A stretch of 64,000 nucleotides of DNA from contig OZ025211.1 of the NCBI GenBank assembly GCA_964019055.1, positions 10,108,400 through 10,172,399 of the forward strand. The letters are read 5' to 3'. Under the pieces are notes generated by a model. It worked only from the letters and a program-made list of their open reading frames with translations. It was not told where the DNA came from and searched no databases. The DNA comes from Anthopleura xanthogrammica (lineage: Eukaryota; Cnidaria; Anthozoa; Actiniaria; Actiniidae). Of the stretch, positions 53,801-64,000 are shown one piece after another. Within the stretch, counting starts at the first letter, position 1; every line of letters starts with the position of its first letter. Position numbers and translations under genes: made by a program.

Positions 53801-56800
53801 GGCAGAAGAATTAGATCGTTAACTATACCTGCAGGACAATCTTCACATATATCTTGGACTTTGGATTTAAATGTGCCTCTATTGCATGGTTTGCACGTTG
53901 TTCGCAGATATTTCCACATACAAATATAGCCAAGAGATGACAAGAATATTCTCGCACGATCTTCAAACTTTGCTTCCACTAGCTCTATTGTAAAAGTCGA
54001 TTCTATGGCTCGCGACCTGTAAAAAACAAGTTGATTAATATTGGTACCATGCAGTATTTTGATAAAATTAATAATAAAGTTCAGTCAAAAACCAGATCCC
54101 AGACCTCACTGTCTATTCAAGTACCAAGAGACGCCTTCGTAAATGAGGATTCATACACATAACTTCCCATTTGCTTCTGTTTGTTTGGATGCTCGTCAGT
54201 AGTTGATTCGGGATTCCAGATTTATGCTTTCAAGGCTCAAAACAACGGCCGGTCAACGGTCAATGTCCGGCCAAATTTGGTACTTGACCGGAAAATACGG
54301 TTTTGAATGGACATGTTGACTGGTCATATTTCAAAAAAAAAAAGATAAAATATCATACGCTGGACATCTTGACCGGCGTATGACTGGCCGTTATTTTGAG
54401 CCCTGGCTTCATTTTTAAGGACCGGTGAGGGAGATGAGGAATTTACCTTCTCCTTCTACCAGTGCTGTAAAATTATTACTTCCAAAAGAAACCCTTGCTC
54501 ATTGGTCCCCGTTTTTGGGAGTTTCCTGTCCATACTACAAGTCATTACTTAGATACCAAAAGCCAAAATTTCGGGATATAATAGGCGAATTTTATTTTAT
54601 GCTTTAGCTTTTAGCTTATGACCCAAATACCCATTATCAGCATGCACACTTAACATTCGGTCTACTTACACATAGTATGTAATGTTTACTGCCATGGGCC
54701 ATATTGTTATTGGCACTGCGATTTCGGTATCCAGCAAGTTGCTAAAATTGAATAAAGTGCATCTTATATTATGAACTTTTGTAAAAAAATGAATACTAAT
54801 TATATATAATATGCACATATCGTATATCATTATCCTGCTGAAATGTTCTGCTACAAAGTTGGTCTACATGGACCAGTAAGTAAGTAAGCTCAAAAAAGAC
54901 ACTCTTGGATGTGAAATTGAACGGTAGGAACGGTAGAAAACTGAAAGAATAGTTAACAATTAGTCCTCGAGTCCGAAGTCCAAGGCCGAATGGGCTATTG
55001 ACTCGTAGGCCATGAGGGCGAGAGGTCTAATTGTTTTAGTAAAAACCTACTAATCGGTCCAATAAAAGGATGCAAAAAGTTTTGGATTTTGCTTTAAATA
55101 TATATTTTTTGGTTTTCAAAACCGGCGCTTTTCGCTACTAGAGGTCTATCACTAATAGACCCCTAGTAGCTCAGCTAATCACAGGGCTCGATTGGTGATA
55201 GACCATTAGTAGGTTTTTTCTAAACCTCTTTAGCTATAGCTTGGGCATAATGAAATGGGAAAACATTAGAACCAAGCTCAAGAGCTGCATTACATTGGCG
55301 CGCCCAAATTCCACCCAACAACTAGATACACCAAAAGGAGACTTTGCCAGTGTTTAAATTTTGTAAAGGCAAATGATGTCTTACACTGTCTCAAGGCTTG
55401 GCAACGAGAGAAACGCTCCTTCTTCCACAACTTTGATGGGATTTCTAGATAGCGTACTAAAATGAATAATCGATAATTAATCATCTTAGTAATACCGACA
55501 TGTATCAATGATTCCTTCAAGAGAATAGAATTACATATACCTTTAAATTTTATCAAACTCTGAAACATCTTCAGGGCTTAACAAATTCAGGGCACGGTCT
55601 ACCAACTAACAGATCGGAATTTAGCGGGTTATTTTTGCAAAACTGAAGAAAATCCCTCGAATCAAAGGAAATACCAAAGAAACTCTACTCAGATGTGATG
55701 CCGAGTCCTGGAATCAAACCCTAGATCCCAGAAGTGGGAGGCGAGGGCATGCACCACTCATCATATGGTCTGTGTTCCAAAAAAATATATATTATTCATA
55801 TATTATTTTACTTACATCGTCTGTAACTTGAAGGCACCATAAAAGGAATAGTTTTGAATCCGTTCCAAATTGTTACTATCAAGCAAGCTGAAATTATATA
55901 TTGAAAGGAATCAGTTGTTAAAGTTTAAGGATGAATTACAAAAACTGCAAAAGAAAGGAAATTCCAAGGTATGATACTCAAAACCATTGCATAACTAAAA
56001 TATACTCTAAAGTAATATTGAAGAAACTTACAGAACAATCAAGTCATTCGCTGACTTTAGTGCCATTGGCGGTAGAGCATTAATCTTATTGTTAACTAAA
56101 AACCTAAGAACGATAAAAACAAATCGTTAGCAAAAGAGGGGAATTATGTTTCACCTATGTGTCATCACCTTCGCCGTCACTCCGAGTTTTGTAACCACGA
56201 CAAATAAAAGTAAGAAAAATACTTACAGTTGTCTAATCCGTGCACCGCTGCAATCAGGAATCCGCGACAACTGATTGTCCTGTAAAATGCTGGGGGGAAA
56301 AAAGAATTGGACAAAATTAGCCAAAACGAAATTTACCTCGCGTGCATTGTTTTCATGCAGGCTTTTTCTGCATGAGACAACTAACACGTGCATTCTCGGA
56401 TCTTGCAACTGCTTTGCTATAAACCGAAAACAGTGGTTTCTCATGCTTTGCGTTTTCAAGTATACAATAAGTATGTACAAGTAAGTACACAAATTTTGCC
56501 TACAAGCATTCACCAACTCAAATGTTGGAAATGCAAAGGACGGAGACCAAGTGAACACACTAAAAACGAGCAGTGCATTTTTGGAAGTTTTGAGATCGGA
56601 ACCTTTTCTGAACTTCAAAAGTCAAAATGTGGATTCATTATTGGAAAAAAGAGCATTGATAATTTTTTCATATTATGGAATGGGGGTTTGGGGTTTGGTT
56701 TACACAATGAAAGTGCACAGATAAATCAGATAGTTATTCCTCTTTTTCAATCTCTTACATGTGCTCCAATTGGTTGAGACCTTGGAACGTTTCAACAGGT

Positions 56801-59800
56801 ATGCTGGTCAAACGGTTCTTCCACAAGGCGCTTCAAAACAATATTAGAAACATAATCTTTACGACTATTGTACTAATTATGTTGTTATGGAACGCATTCT
56901 ATTAATAACACTCGCATTCATGCTCAGTTTAAATAAAGTATTGAAAGTTAAGCGAATATCAGTCAGCATGGTCTAATAGTCAGGTCTGTTAGCGAAAAAA
57001 TCGTGCAACCGTTTCTAAATATGCAAATTAGCAACTGATGACTTCATTGGCTGGACAGAGTCAGTTTACAAAACACATAATAAAGAATTTCTCTTTAAAA
57101 ATAAGACAAAATGACTAAAACTTCACATGATTAATGTACTTGTTAAAACAGACACATGAGCAAAGCTTTAAATACTTACAATTGGAGAAAACTGTGCCCA
57201 GACAGCTATTTTAAACAAAATTACAAAATACCTCTTTCTAATTAGAATTGATCAAGAAATGGCTGTAAGAATTATCCCCTTTGGTCATAGAGTGGATCAT
57301 TTCAGTCTTATTTCTACCGATATATACATCATTTTATGACTGATTACGTCATCATTCGCTAATTTGCATATTTGGAAAACGTTTAATATCTCTGGAACAA
57401 AAAGAGATATCAAAAAACTGTAAACGTCATTCTGACTTTTTTAAACAACTCTTCCATGTTAGAGTTAAAACTTGAAGGATTTTTTTATTTTTTACATAAA
57501 TTTTGATGAAATTTAACCATCTAATTGATAATGTGGCGTGCCTCCCCCTGACCGCCATTTTTGGCACCCACCCCTAAATCTGTTTAGTATGCCCCAAGAA
57601 ACATTTGTGCCAAGTTTGGTGCTTGTACTCAAAAGTGCACGATCTTTGCTATTTTTGTCGCTAACAGACCTGACTATAAGGCAAACTTTCCCAGCTTGCC
57701 TTAGACAGATAAACATGAGTACTGGATCACTAGCTGGGCCAGCGTTCTCCATCCCACGGTAGAACTGAGCACTACTATTTTATTGTATATTTTTTTCTTA
57801 CATGGTTTGGAGGTCTTTACTTTCTTGGAATGCCTCCTTGCTCACATTTCTGATTTCATTTTGTCCAAGTAACCTAATAAGTCAAACGTCAGTAAGAATT
57901 AGGGACTTGCACTAAGAGGTAAGGTGACTGTACCCCCTAAACGAAGAGTTGTGTTAAAATGAGCTCCAGAAATGGAAAAAACACCTCGATATGCCTTCTT
58001 ACTCAACATTGAGGTGCTATTTTCATTTCTGATGTTCATTTTGACACAGCTGCTCGGTTTAAGAGGGGTAGGGTCACGGGACCTGTTGTTGCAAAAGGCC
58101 TATTGCTTATACATACAGGAACACTAAAGAATGCATCCCTTTAAAGTGATCATGACGTATTTCCTTTAGCTGATTGGTCGAGAGATATCTGAAATATTGA
58201 TTGTATGAAAACGTAGAGATTTAACTTAATAAGTGCATGAGAAAAAAAGTTAACACATTATATAAAACTTGACCTCCAATCCTCGGTTCAGGTTTTTTGG
58301 ATGGGCTTCTAACAAGGGGTACCGAAAGGAAAAAAGATTATGGGATGAAAAGGGCACCATTTTGTTTTTTTTAATTTTCACCTCAATATTCTATGTGTCA
58401 TCAACACAAAGTACGCAAGATACTAGAGGTGGGCTTATGGCTGGGGGGTGGGGGTGGGGTGGGGTTATAACAGGGTGGCACAGGGGTAACGCGTGACGCG
58501 TGATTCGGCCTTTTTTTGGACCGTCATTCGTGAAATTCAAAAAATATGTCCGTGATTCGTGAAAATTCGTATTACATCTTAAATCCTTGTATCAAGGTTA
58601 TTCATTAAGCGCATTTCGTGGTTCGTGATCGATACCCCCTGTGATATAACAGGAATGATATTTATGGTAGCAGGTCGACTAATGGGCGAGCATGTAACTG
58701 GGAGAGCATATAAATGGGATTTATTAAGTTTTAGTGACTTACAGAAACAAAAGGTTGTGCAGATCTTGAAATGTATTTGGCAATAGACGCGATATCTTGT
58801 TATTTGTCAAAACCCTAGAAACCAAAGCAACGTAAGCAAAACAACAACAAATAATGTGTTGTACCTTCCAAAACTGATAACCCAGTATCTTTCTTGTCAA
58901 GGGGATTCAAGGGTTAATACACTCGCCTCTAACCTCTGGGGTCTCGGGCTCGATTCCTTGACTTGGTATCACATGTGAGTAGAGTTCGTAGGTCTCTCCT
59001 CCCTTGATTTGAGGGTTTTTCTCTGCAGGGGTTCTCCAGTTTTCCTCCCTCTAACCAGCTTAATTCAAATTCGGTCCCTGAGTTAGTTGTACTTAGATCA
59101 GAGGTTCTTTTTTTTTTAAATTGGAAGGTGTTTATCTATCAGTTAATGAAATTAGAAAAGGAGCAATCCATGATTCTTGTTGTTGTCAAAGTCGCAAAAA
59201 TGTCTCAAAGATAAATAATTCAATTACTTACAGTTTTTTTAAAGACGAAAGGCCTTTGAATAATCCTGGCTGTAGGGTTGTTATTCTGTTGTCATTAAGC
59301 GCCCTAAAAATTTCGTAGAGTTAAAGTGGGACGACGATGAAATTTGAACCTTTTCATTAAGGAATAAAAAACAGTTTTCCGTGTATTATACTCTGATAAA
59401 GACACGCGGGATGTGGAGAGAACACGAGAGAAGCGTAGGAAACCACGACGCGTACACGACGCGTACACGACGCGTACAGTCTGGTCCAAGTTGTTCATAG
59501 CAGTTAAAAGGTCATCATCTCCTATGTCATTCCAGTTTACATCAAATATTGGTAGCTGTTCTTCGTCCATTTTCGTAATTTTTTCGAGAAAAAAACTAAC
59601 TTTTCGAGAGAGAAAAAAAATGACGTGAGCATGTATTATGCTCTCATAAAACATGGCTTTTTGACCAATCGGAGCGCGCGTAATATCAAAGTTATTTTAT
59701 AAAACGAAATAATTGCGATGAAAACTTATAAAAAATAGTTTATAGAAAAAGAAACCCGATGTTTAACTCTGATATCTGCTATTGCTTATCAATCCTGTTC

Positions 59801-62800
59801 TTTTTCATTTTGTGTTGTGCAAAATTTTTGATTTATTAAGCTTATGCAATAAACACTTTCTTACAGCTCTGTGAGGGATGAGGTTTCAGAAAAAATATCC
59901 ACATGCAAATAACTTATGTTGTTTCCCTGAAGGTCTCTGGCAATAAATATTAGAACAACGATTGTTACATATATACAGTCAATGTCATTAATGTTGTCCA
60001 CTAAAAAAGACACTTAGACCAAAAGAAATGTCGCGTGATATATATCTAATACACTCGGCTCTAAATGTTCGATACCAGCAATCATTGTATGAGTAGAGTT
60101 CATGATTATTATTCTCTGTTCATTGTTACTTATTATAGAGTTTGAAACCAGAATTTATGTCGTTTAAAACAAATAAACAAATCATCACCTGATACTTCTT
60201 TTGGTCTTTAAGTCTTTTTTCACAGGACAACCTTTTTGACTATGACTGTATATTATGAAAAACATATAATGAAATGAATGTTAAGCTGTCATTCCGTACA
60301 CCGTAATCGTACCATGTTGCTTTGTACCATCACGTGATGGCAGTCATAACTGGAGACAGGAACAAACTTACCTTTCCCAAGATATCGCCGAATGCGCACG
60401 TGTTCCCGGATGTACTTGCCAGTTGGTTTACTTGAGAAAGAATTCCGTTTCCCAGCGAAAAAAAGACTCTATTGGCATCCTCATGACATGGCTGCCATCA
60501 TGTGATGGTGCAAAGCCTCCAAAAAATTGCGGTGGACACGCCGTGATTGACGTCCATGAGAACAAATGTAATGTGGAAATTCTTACTCTGAGCGAAGCTT
60601 TTCACGTTGGACATACTTTACCAAATGTAATGTCTGATCATTACGAGCTCCGCCCATGCACAATGTTTACAACATAGCACTTACATAGACCATAATCTTT
60701 TTAATCCTTTAAAAACACTTGGCTCAATGTCTTCGATCTGGTTATGTCCAAATCCTCTGTAGAAAAAAAATTATAGTGAAATATATCCTAGTATCCTGAA
60801 CCTGAGCCAGAAAGAAAAAGAAATTAAAGTTATTTTGTTCTGCCATTTGCCTGAAGTGGCGTGACTTATGCGCAAATTACTCACAATGAAATCCATTCAT
60901 CCATTCATCTGTTCGTTCGTTCGTTCGTTCGTTCGTTCGTTCGTTCGTTCGTTCGTTCGTTCGTTCGTTCGTTCGTTCGTTCGTTCGTTCGTTCGTTCGT
61001 TCGTTCGTTCGTTCGTTCGTTCGTTCGTTCGTTCGTTCGTTCGTTCGTTCGTTCGTTCGTTCGTTCGTTCGTTCGTTCGTTCGTTCGTTCGTTCGTTCGT
61101 TCGTTCGTTCGTGATTTTATTTACTTACAAAATATTCAGATTTAGCAATCCCTTAAACCAGTTCGCTTTTAGAACTTTCACTCTGTTGTTCTGCATATTT
61201 CTTTAACGATATTTAAAATGTAAATCTATTTGTTAAAAAGTATTCAGTCAATGACGGTTTGTGGGTTCGCTCCACTTTGAAAGATCATAGGAGCTCCTTG
61301 TAGAATCTAAAGAATAACCCTATAAACAGGCGTGCAATGTCCCCCTTTTCAGACAAGGTATCATTCCCTGGACTGTCATTTCTTTGTTTAACTGTTGCAC
61401 ATGAGAAGACACATGAATATGGATACAACACATTAATCTCAAGAGAATGACACGTGGTTGGACAGTAGAACAGAAATCTCGTCCATAAATAACTAGGTAC
61501 TACAAAGATTAAATTTGTATGGTATTTGTACAGTATAGGAAAAGCTTAAGTATACATATTATAAACGATTTCCCGCAATCAGATTTTGAAATTCTGAGAA
61601 ATGGATTAAATTCACTTGGGCGTAATGTTTACTCAATTCATATTCTTGACAATAAGATTCTTGGTTGGTTTTGTACCCATATTCAAGTGTCTTTTCATGC
61701 ATGCGCAACCGTTAAACAAAGAAATAATACTCAAGAGAATCAAAGGTGCTCTGAAATAGGAAAACATTACGCCCACGTGAATTTGGTCCATTCTAGCAAA
61801 CAATGTAAGCTTGTTGAACTTATTAAACCCCTGATACACATAGTCTTTTTTCGTGCAACTTGAGCAGCGCGCAAAAAAGTTCAAGTTGCACGAGCGTTTT
61901 TTGGCGTATAAAAACCCCTCGTGTAACTTATTTTTCAACGCAAAAGTTGCACGAAAAGTTGATTTAGTTTCTACTTTCTCAATAAATTTGAGAAAGTTGC
62001 AAAGACAAAAATACGTGTGACATGCTCGCGTGTAGCTTGAACTTTTTTGCGCGCTGCTCAAGTTGCATGGAAAAAGACTACGTATAACGTAAGGAAAGTC
62101 GGAGCCATTACGAATTACGATAACTTACACATTTTCCAACGTAGATATTCCTTGAATTGCAGGTAAACTCTCGATCCTGTTGAATATGGCCACCCTTTAA
62201 AAGAGGAAAAAGAATAATTGAATCTCTATTTATGCCATAAATTAATCTTCAGCAACTTGGCTGATTGCATTTTTTTAAGTCTCAAGAAGTACAATATAAG
62301 AGTCGTTTGGTTCGATCTGTGAGTTAGCCATGCCCTGACTTTGATCAGCCCAAAGGTTTTTTCAGGGTTCTATCTGTGCGTTAGCCATATGCCCTGACTT
62401 TGATCAGCCCAGAGTTTTCTTTCTTTTCTTTTTCTATTTTCTTTATTTAAAGAGTTGGAATTCAGGTATAACATTTTCGGGATTTAGTACTCACAAACTT
62501 TTCAATGATGTAGTCTCATTAAAGAGACCACTTTGAAAGCTTGTAATTCTGTTACCATCAAGAAATCTGACGACAGAAATAATCCACAAGGCAAGGTCAT
62601 TAATCCTATGTGAAACCACCACAAAAATTGTCTTGCCACCCAGTAATTATTCACTACTTCCCATGCATTTTATTTTGGCTCAGTGATATAAAATCTAGGG
62701 GTCCTTACATGAATGGAATGTCATTTTCTATTAATTCTTTCTAATATGCTTTTTGAAATAAGTCACTGTTTTAAATCCCGCGAAATGATTGGTTGGCGGG

Positions 62801-63331
62801 GATGCATAGTGATCTATAGCAACCACACCAGGAAGTGAAGAATAAGAATCTTTTAAATCTATATATAATAATTGCAAAGACTTACAAGTTTTTCAGTGAG
62901 TGAAGTCCCTTAAACGCTCCGGACTCAATTACTTCAAATTTGTTGCCCATCAAAGATCTGCAGTATTTTGTGAAATGGAATTAAATGCAACTTCATCCCA
63001 TCCAATCCCATCCATCCATCCCTCCGTCCGTCCGTCATACCATCTGTCGTACTATATCCAACCACCAATCCTTGGCATCTCCATCTCCATCTCCATCTCC
63101 ATCTCCATCTCCATCTCCATCTCCATCTCCATCTCCATCTCCATCTCCATCTCCATCTCCATCTCCAACTCCATCTCCATCTCCATCTCCATCTCCAACT
63201 CCAACTCCATCTCCACTATCATTATACCATTAACGTTACCGTCACCATTCAAGACTTACAAAGAGGACAATTTTTTAAGATTCCTGAAGCTCCCATTTTT
63301 AATGGTGGTGATGTTGTTGAAGTCCAGCAAT
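50838..63331 (-). CDS. LRR, GCC2/GCC3 cysteine-rich, polytopic membrane receptor (5' partial)
   Basis: Twenty exons on the minus strand join to 1,091 residues: 63331-63260, 62957-62886, 62566-62495, 62194-62129, 61200-61129, 60756-60685, 59936-59865, 59303-59232, 58813-58742, 57873-57802, 56830-56759, 56289-56227, 56103-56032, 55887-55816, 55456-55385, 54741-54670, 54016-53829, 53104-52964, 52832-51300 and 51115-50838. Exons 1-15 each code one leucine-rich repeat, for example NNITTIKNGSFRNLKKLSSL. Nearly all are 72 nt and phase 2. Exons 17-19 code a cysteine-rich stalk of ephrin-receptor-like/GCC2-GCC3 type (CKPCNRGTF, CKQCPPGTYVKPEM, GYTGPLCAVCEKRYF). Exon 19 then codes about eight membrane helices. 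The cytoplasmic end has YTNLGNEQNLAF. A surface recognition receptor is inferred; the ligand is unknown. The N-terminal cap and signal peptide are outside the window. Confidence 0.88.
51300..52832 (-). other. Membrane-module exon of the LRR receptor
   Basis: This 1,533-nt exon carries the end of the cysteine-rich stalk and all the membrane segments. Hydrophobic stretches start at WIIAQIVLTLLALCFIIFII, AYSYFLTSIIMTAVVISFGF, YRFLFLILFITFPSTCSQII, LSIAALTYCIGFPIFIVLVL, VRKILFSSLLILL, LGMTAIASGLYSVLFAL, HWLQLTSLIVTSVNFTIGML and VTVMLVAANIAVIIIIV. The loop with IGFYQVSSSTFESFSYISWP is of a type I associate with GCC2/GCC3-containing polytopic proteins of invertebrates and protists. It is not a rhodopsin-type 7TM: no DRY or NPxxY was seen. 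Confidence 0.8.
54230..54412. mobile_element. Fold-back element (GGGCTCAAAATAACGGCC)
   Basis: GGCTCAAAACAACGGCCGGT pairs with CTGGCCGTTATTTTGAGCCC. A second GACCGG/CCGGTC pairing lies inside. It sits in an intron of the LRR receptor. Confidence 0.75.
55019..55235. repeat. Fold-back repeat
   Basis: GAGAGGTCTAATTG and AGTAAAAACCTACTAAT pair with ATTAGTAGGTTTTTTCT and AAACCTCTT. It lies in an LRR receptor intron. Confidence 0.55.
55565..55775 (-). mobile_element. tRNA-derived SINE copy
   Basis: On the minus strand it reads GCCCTCGCCTCCCACTTCTG and the B-box-like AGGGTTTGATTCC. TCACATCTGAGTAGAGTTTC and CCTTTGATTCGAGGG follow, as in the 58905 copy. Confidence 0.7.
57915..58085. mobile_element. 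Fold-back element
   Basis: CCCCTAAACGAAGAGTTGTG and AAAATGAGCTCCAGAAATGG pair with CATTTCTGATGTTCATTTTG and GCTCGGTTTAAGAGGGG. The CTTAC inside (57985) is part of this element and not an exon border. Confidence 0.65.
58905..59110 (+). mobile_element. tRNA-derived SINE copy (best-preserved head)
   Basis: GGGTTAATACACTCGCCTCT, the B-box GGGCTCGATTCCTTG, TCACATGTGAGTAGAGTTCG and TTGATTTGAGGGTTTTTCTC follow in order, with a tail near GAGTTAGTTG. It defines the family used for the copies at 31150, 36845 and 55565. It lies in an LRR receptor intron. Confidence 0.75.
59340..59654 (-). pseudogene. Relic of a mobile-element first exon (acidic N-terminus)
   Basis: On the minus strand an ATG at about 59571 begins MDEEQLPIFDVNWNDIGDDD and continues LLTAMNNLDQ. 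It then runs into a triple 11-bp repeat (CGACGCGTACA, about 59446-59480) and unrelated sequence. It is inside an LRR receptor intron, so it is probably an inserted element remnant. I recall acidic starts of this sort in tyrosine-recombinase-type transposons, but cannot confirm it. Confidence 0.3.
60320..60525. mobile_element. Fold-back element, family D copy 3
   Basis: CCATCACGTGATGGCAGTCA and TAACTGGAGACAGG at the left pair with ATGACATGGCTGCCATCATG and TGATGGTGCAAAGCCTCC at the right. Confidence 0.65.
60909..61111. repeat. (GTTC)n tetranucleotide microsatellite, about 50 copies
   Basis: A perfect 4-bp repeat over about 200 bp, ending only about 18 bp from the LRR exon at 61129-61200 on its donor side. 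The SFVRSFVR open frames are artefacts of the period. Confidence 0.95.
61364..61465. mobile_element. MITE family E, half copy
   Basis: In inverse orientation it contains ATGAATATGGATACAACACA, CTCAAGAGAATGACACGTGG and GTTTAACTGTTGCACATGAG. These are the core and one arm of the family. Confidence 0.6.
61615..61790. mobile_element. MITE family E, diverged copy
   Basis: TTGGGCGTAATGTTTACTCA, CAATAAGATTCTTGGTTG, GCGCAACCGTTAAACAAAGA and GGAAAACATTACGCCCA keep the order and spacing of the intact copy. Confidence 0.75.
61842..62082. mobile_element. MITE with AGTCTTTTTCGTGCAACTTG ends
   Basis: AGTCTTTTTTCGTGCAACTT, GAGCAGCGCGCAAAAAAGTT and CAAGTTGCACGAG pair with CTCGCGTGTAGCTTGAACTT, TTTTGCGCGCTGCTCAAGTT and GCATGGAAAAAGACT. 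About 240 bp. It lies in an LRR receptor intron. Confidence 0.85.
62310..62415 (+). repeat. SINE tail fragment in tandem
   Basis: GTTAGCCATGCCCTGACTTT and GATCAGCCC occur twice about 57 bp apart. They resemble the tail of the SINE at 36845-37085. Confidence 0.5.
63080..63216. repeat. (CTCCAT)n hexanucleotide repeat
   Basis: A CTCCAT repeat of about 22 units with a few CTCCAA variants near 63165-63205. It lies in the intron between the first two visible LRR exons. Confidence 0.95.
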
Positions 63332-63756
63332 CTAATGACGTTATTGTAAGAAATACAAAATATTATAGAAGTGATGTCCTTTTTCTTTGCTATTCGCCGA
63401 TCAAGCGGGCATACTCTCGCGAGCGATCAATGGCTAGTGGACTACCCACGTTAATAAAATGAACCCTCCCCATGCACCTTATCACGGTTCCAATGTACCT
63501 TTACGTTGTTAACGATTTATCTGATTGACGGTAGGCTACTGCTTATTAACTTATCGCGGCTATCGTTTTGATCAGCGCGTAGCAATAAAAACACTAGTAA
63601 GTCATGTTTGAGTGCGTAAAATCTAACAATTTTCTTCAGTTAAATCGATTAACACTTCAGTTAGCCACCTCCTATTTCCAAGCCCATATACATCTCTTCA
63701 CAAAAATGACAACATCTAGTCACATGGTATCATCATCCAAAAATTTAATAGCCTGA
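63332..63756. other. No gene seen; probably intron of the LRR receptor
   Basis: No further LRR exon was found between 63332 and the window end, so the receptor's upstream exons lie beyond 64000. Confidence 0.4.
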
Positions 63757-63963
63757 CAGTATAGATCTCATCGGCTTGGGGTAATGTTGTCCCATTTCAG
63801 ACCACGTGTCATTCTCTTGAGAATAAGATTCTTTGTTTGAGTTGTATCCATATTCATGTATCTTCTCATGCGCAACCGTTAAACAATGAAATGATACTCT
63901 GGGGAATGACACGTGGTCTGAAATGGGACAACATTACACCCAAGCCGATGAGGTCTATTGATT
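63757..63963. mobile_element. MITE family E, intact copy
   Basis: The left end runs CATCGGCTTGGGGTAATGTT to ACCACGTGTCATTCTC. The right end runs GAATGACACGTGGTCTGAAA to AACATTACACCCAAGCCGAT. The core is nearly identical to the copy at 35499-35710. Confidence 0.85.
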
Positions 63964-64000
63964 AGGAAAATAGAATAAAATGGAAAATATGGCTAATAGT

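Noticed and set aside
57180..57251. A possible sixteenth LRR exon on the minus strand, with donor AATT|GTAAGT and the ending LSGHSFLQL.
   Set aside because: The 72-nt frame contains three stops and lacks an AG acceptor at the expected place. At most it is a dead LRR exon.
57513..57762. Open frames on both strands around 57.5-57.8 kb.
   Set aside because: No splice signals, start context or motif; they lie in an LRR receptor intron.
58905..59000. Possible tRNA gene because of a good B-box.
   Set aside because: No complete cloverleaf, and several dispersed copies share the same downstream body. It is a SINE.
60861..61206. Ser-Phe-Val-Arg repeat frames.
   Set aside because: (GTTC)n microsatellite; the real LRR exon lies on the other strand at 61129-61200.
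50838..63331. Idea that the LRR gene is an LGR-type hormone receptor.
   Set aside because: The exon plan matches, but the membrane part lacks rhodopsin-family motifs and is preceded by a GCC2/GCC3-type cysteine-rich stalk.
62900..63349. Ser/Ile and Ser/Pro repeat frames.
   Set aside because: (CTCCAT)n hexanucleotide repeat beside an LRR exon on the opposite strand.

Overview
The window looks like nuclear DNA of a cnidarian, most likely a stony coral or close relative. It is AT-rich. Its genes have many small exons with GT/AG borders. It is full of short fold-back (MITE-like) elements, tRNA-derived SINE copies, a Penelope-like GIY-YIG element and a CR1/L2-type LINE tail. The exon models were built by hand from splice signals, reading frame and phase. 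Every complete model closes on a whole number of codons, but none was checked against a transcript or a database.

Layout. (1) 28-2409, plus: the 3' exons of a receptor tyrosine kinase. (2) About 6127-6495, plus: a small secreted protein whose start exon is not visible. (3) 7628-14705 and 17550-22450, plus: two tandem type I membrane proteins, each with a signal peptide, one discoidin (F5/8 type C) domain, one transmembrane helix and a tyrosine-bearing tail. (4) 27086-28765 and 33484-35097, minus: two tandem single-coding-exon paralogs of 559 and 537 residues. Each has an MGAEES N-terminus, four degenerate repeats of about 110 residues and a C-terminal PPSY motif. Each also appears to have a non-coding first exon several kb upstream. 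(5) 42703-44313 and 45787-47965, minus: two tandem four-exon genes for cysteine-rich secreted proteins. (6) 50838-63331, minus, open at its 5' end: at least 20 exons coding fifteen leucine-rich repeats, a GCC2/GCC3-type cysteine-rich stalk and a polytopic membrane module.

Spaces between and inside genes hold mobile DNA and simple repeats. The largest piece is a 2,690-bp inverted-repeat element at 37789-40478. It has 1,044-bp arms, a perfect 9-bp target duplication and a broken RecQ-like helicase fragment in its centre. It lies in the predicted first intron of the 33-35 kb paralog. Other notable pieces are a mirrored Penelope-like tail (41769-42618), a 1.19-kb fold-back element (25178-26363), a 69-bp minisatellite (5005-5438), a 7-bp satellite inside a fold-back element (15424-16082) and at least five copies of one MITE family.

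How the genes work together is inference. Several products are cell-surface or secreted proteins of the sort used in recognition and signalling. Three families exist as adjacent duplicates, so local tandem duplication has shaped the region. No tRNA, rRNA or CRISPR array was seen.
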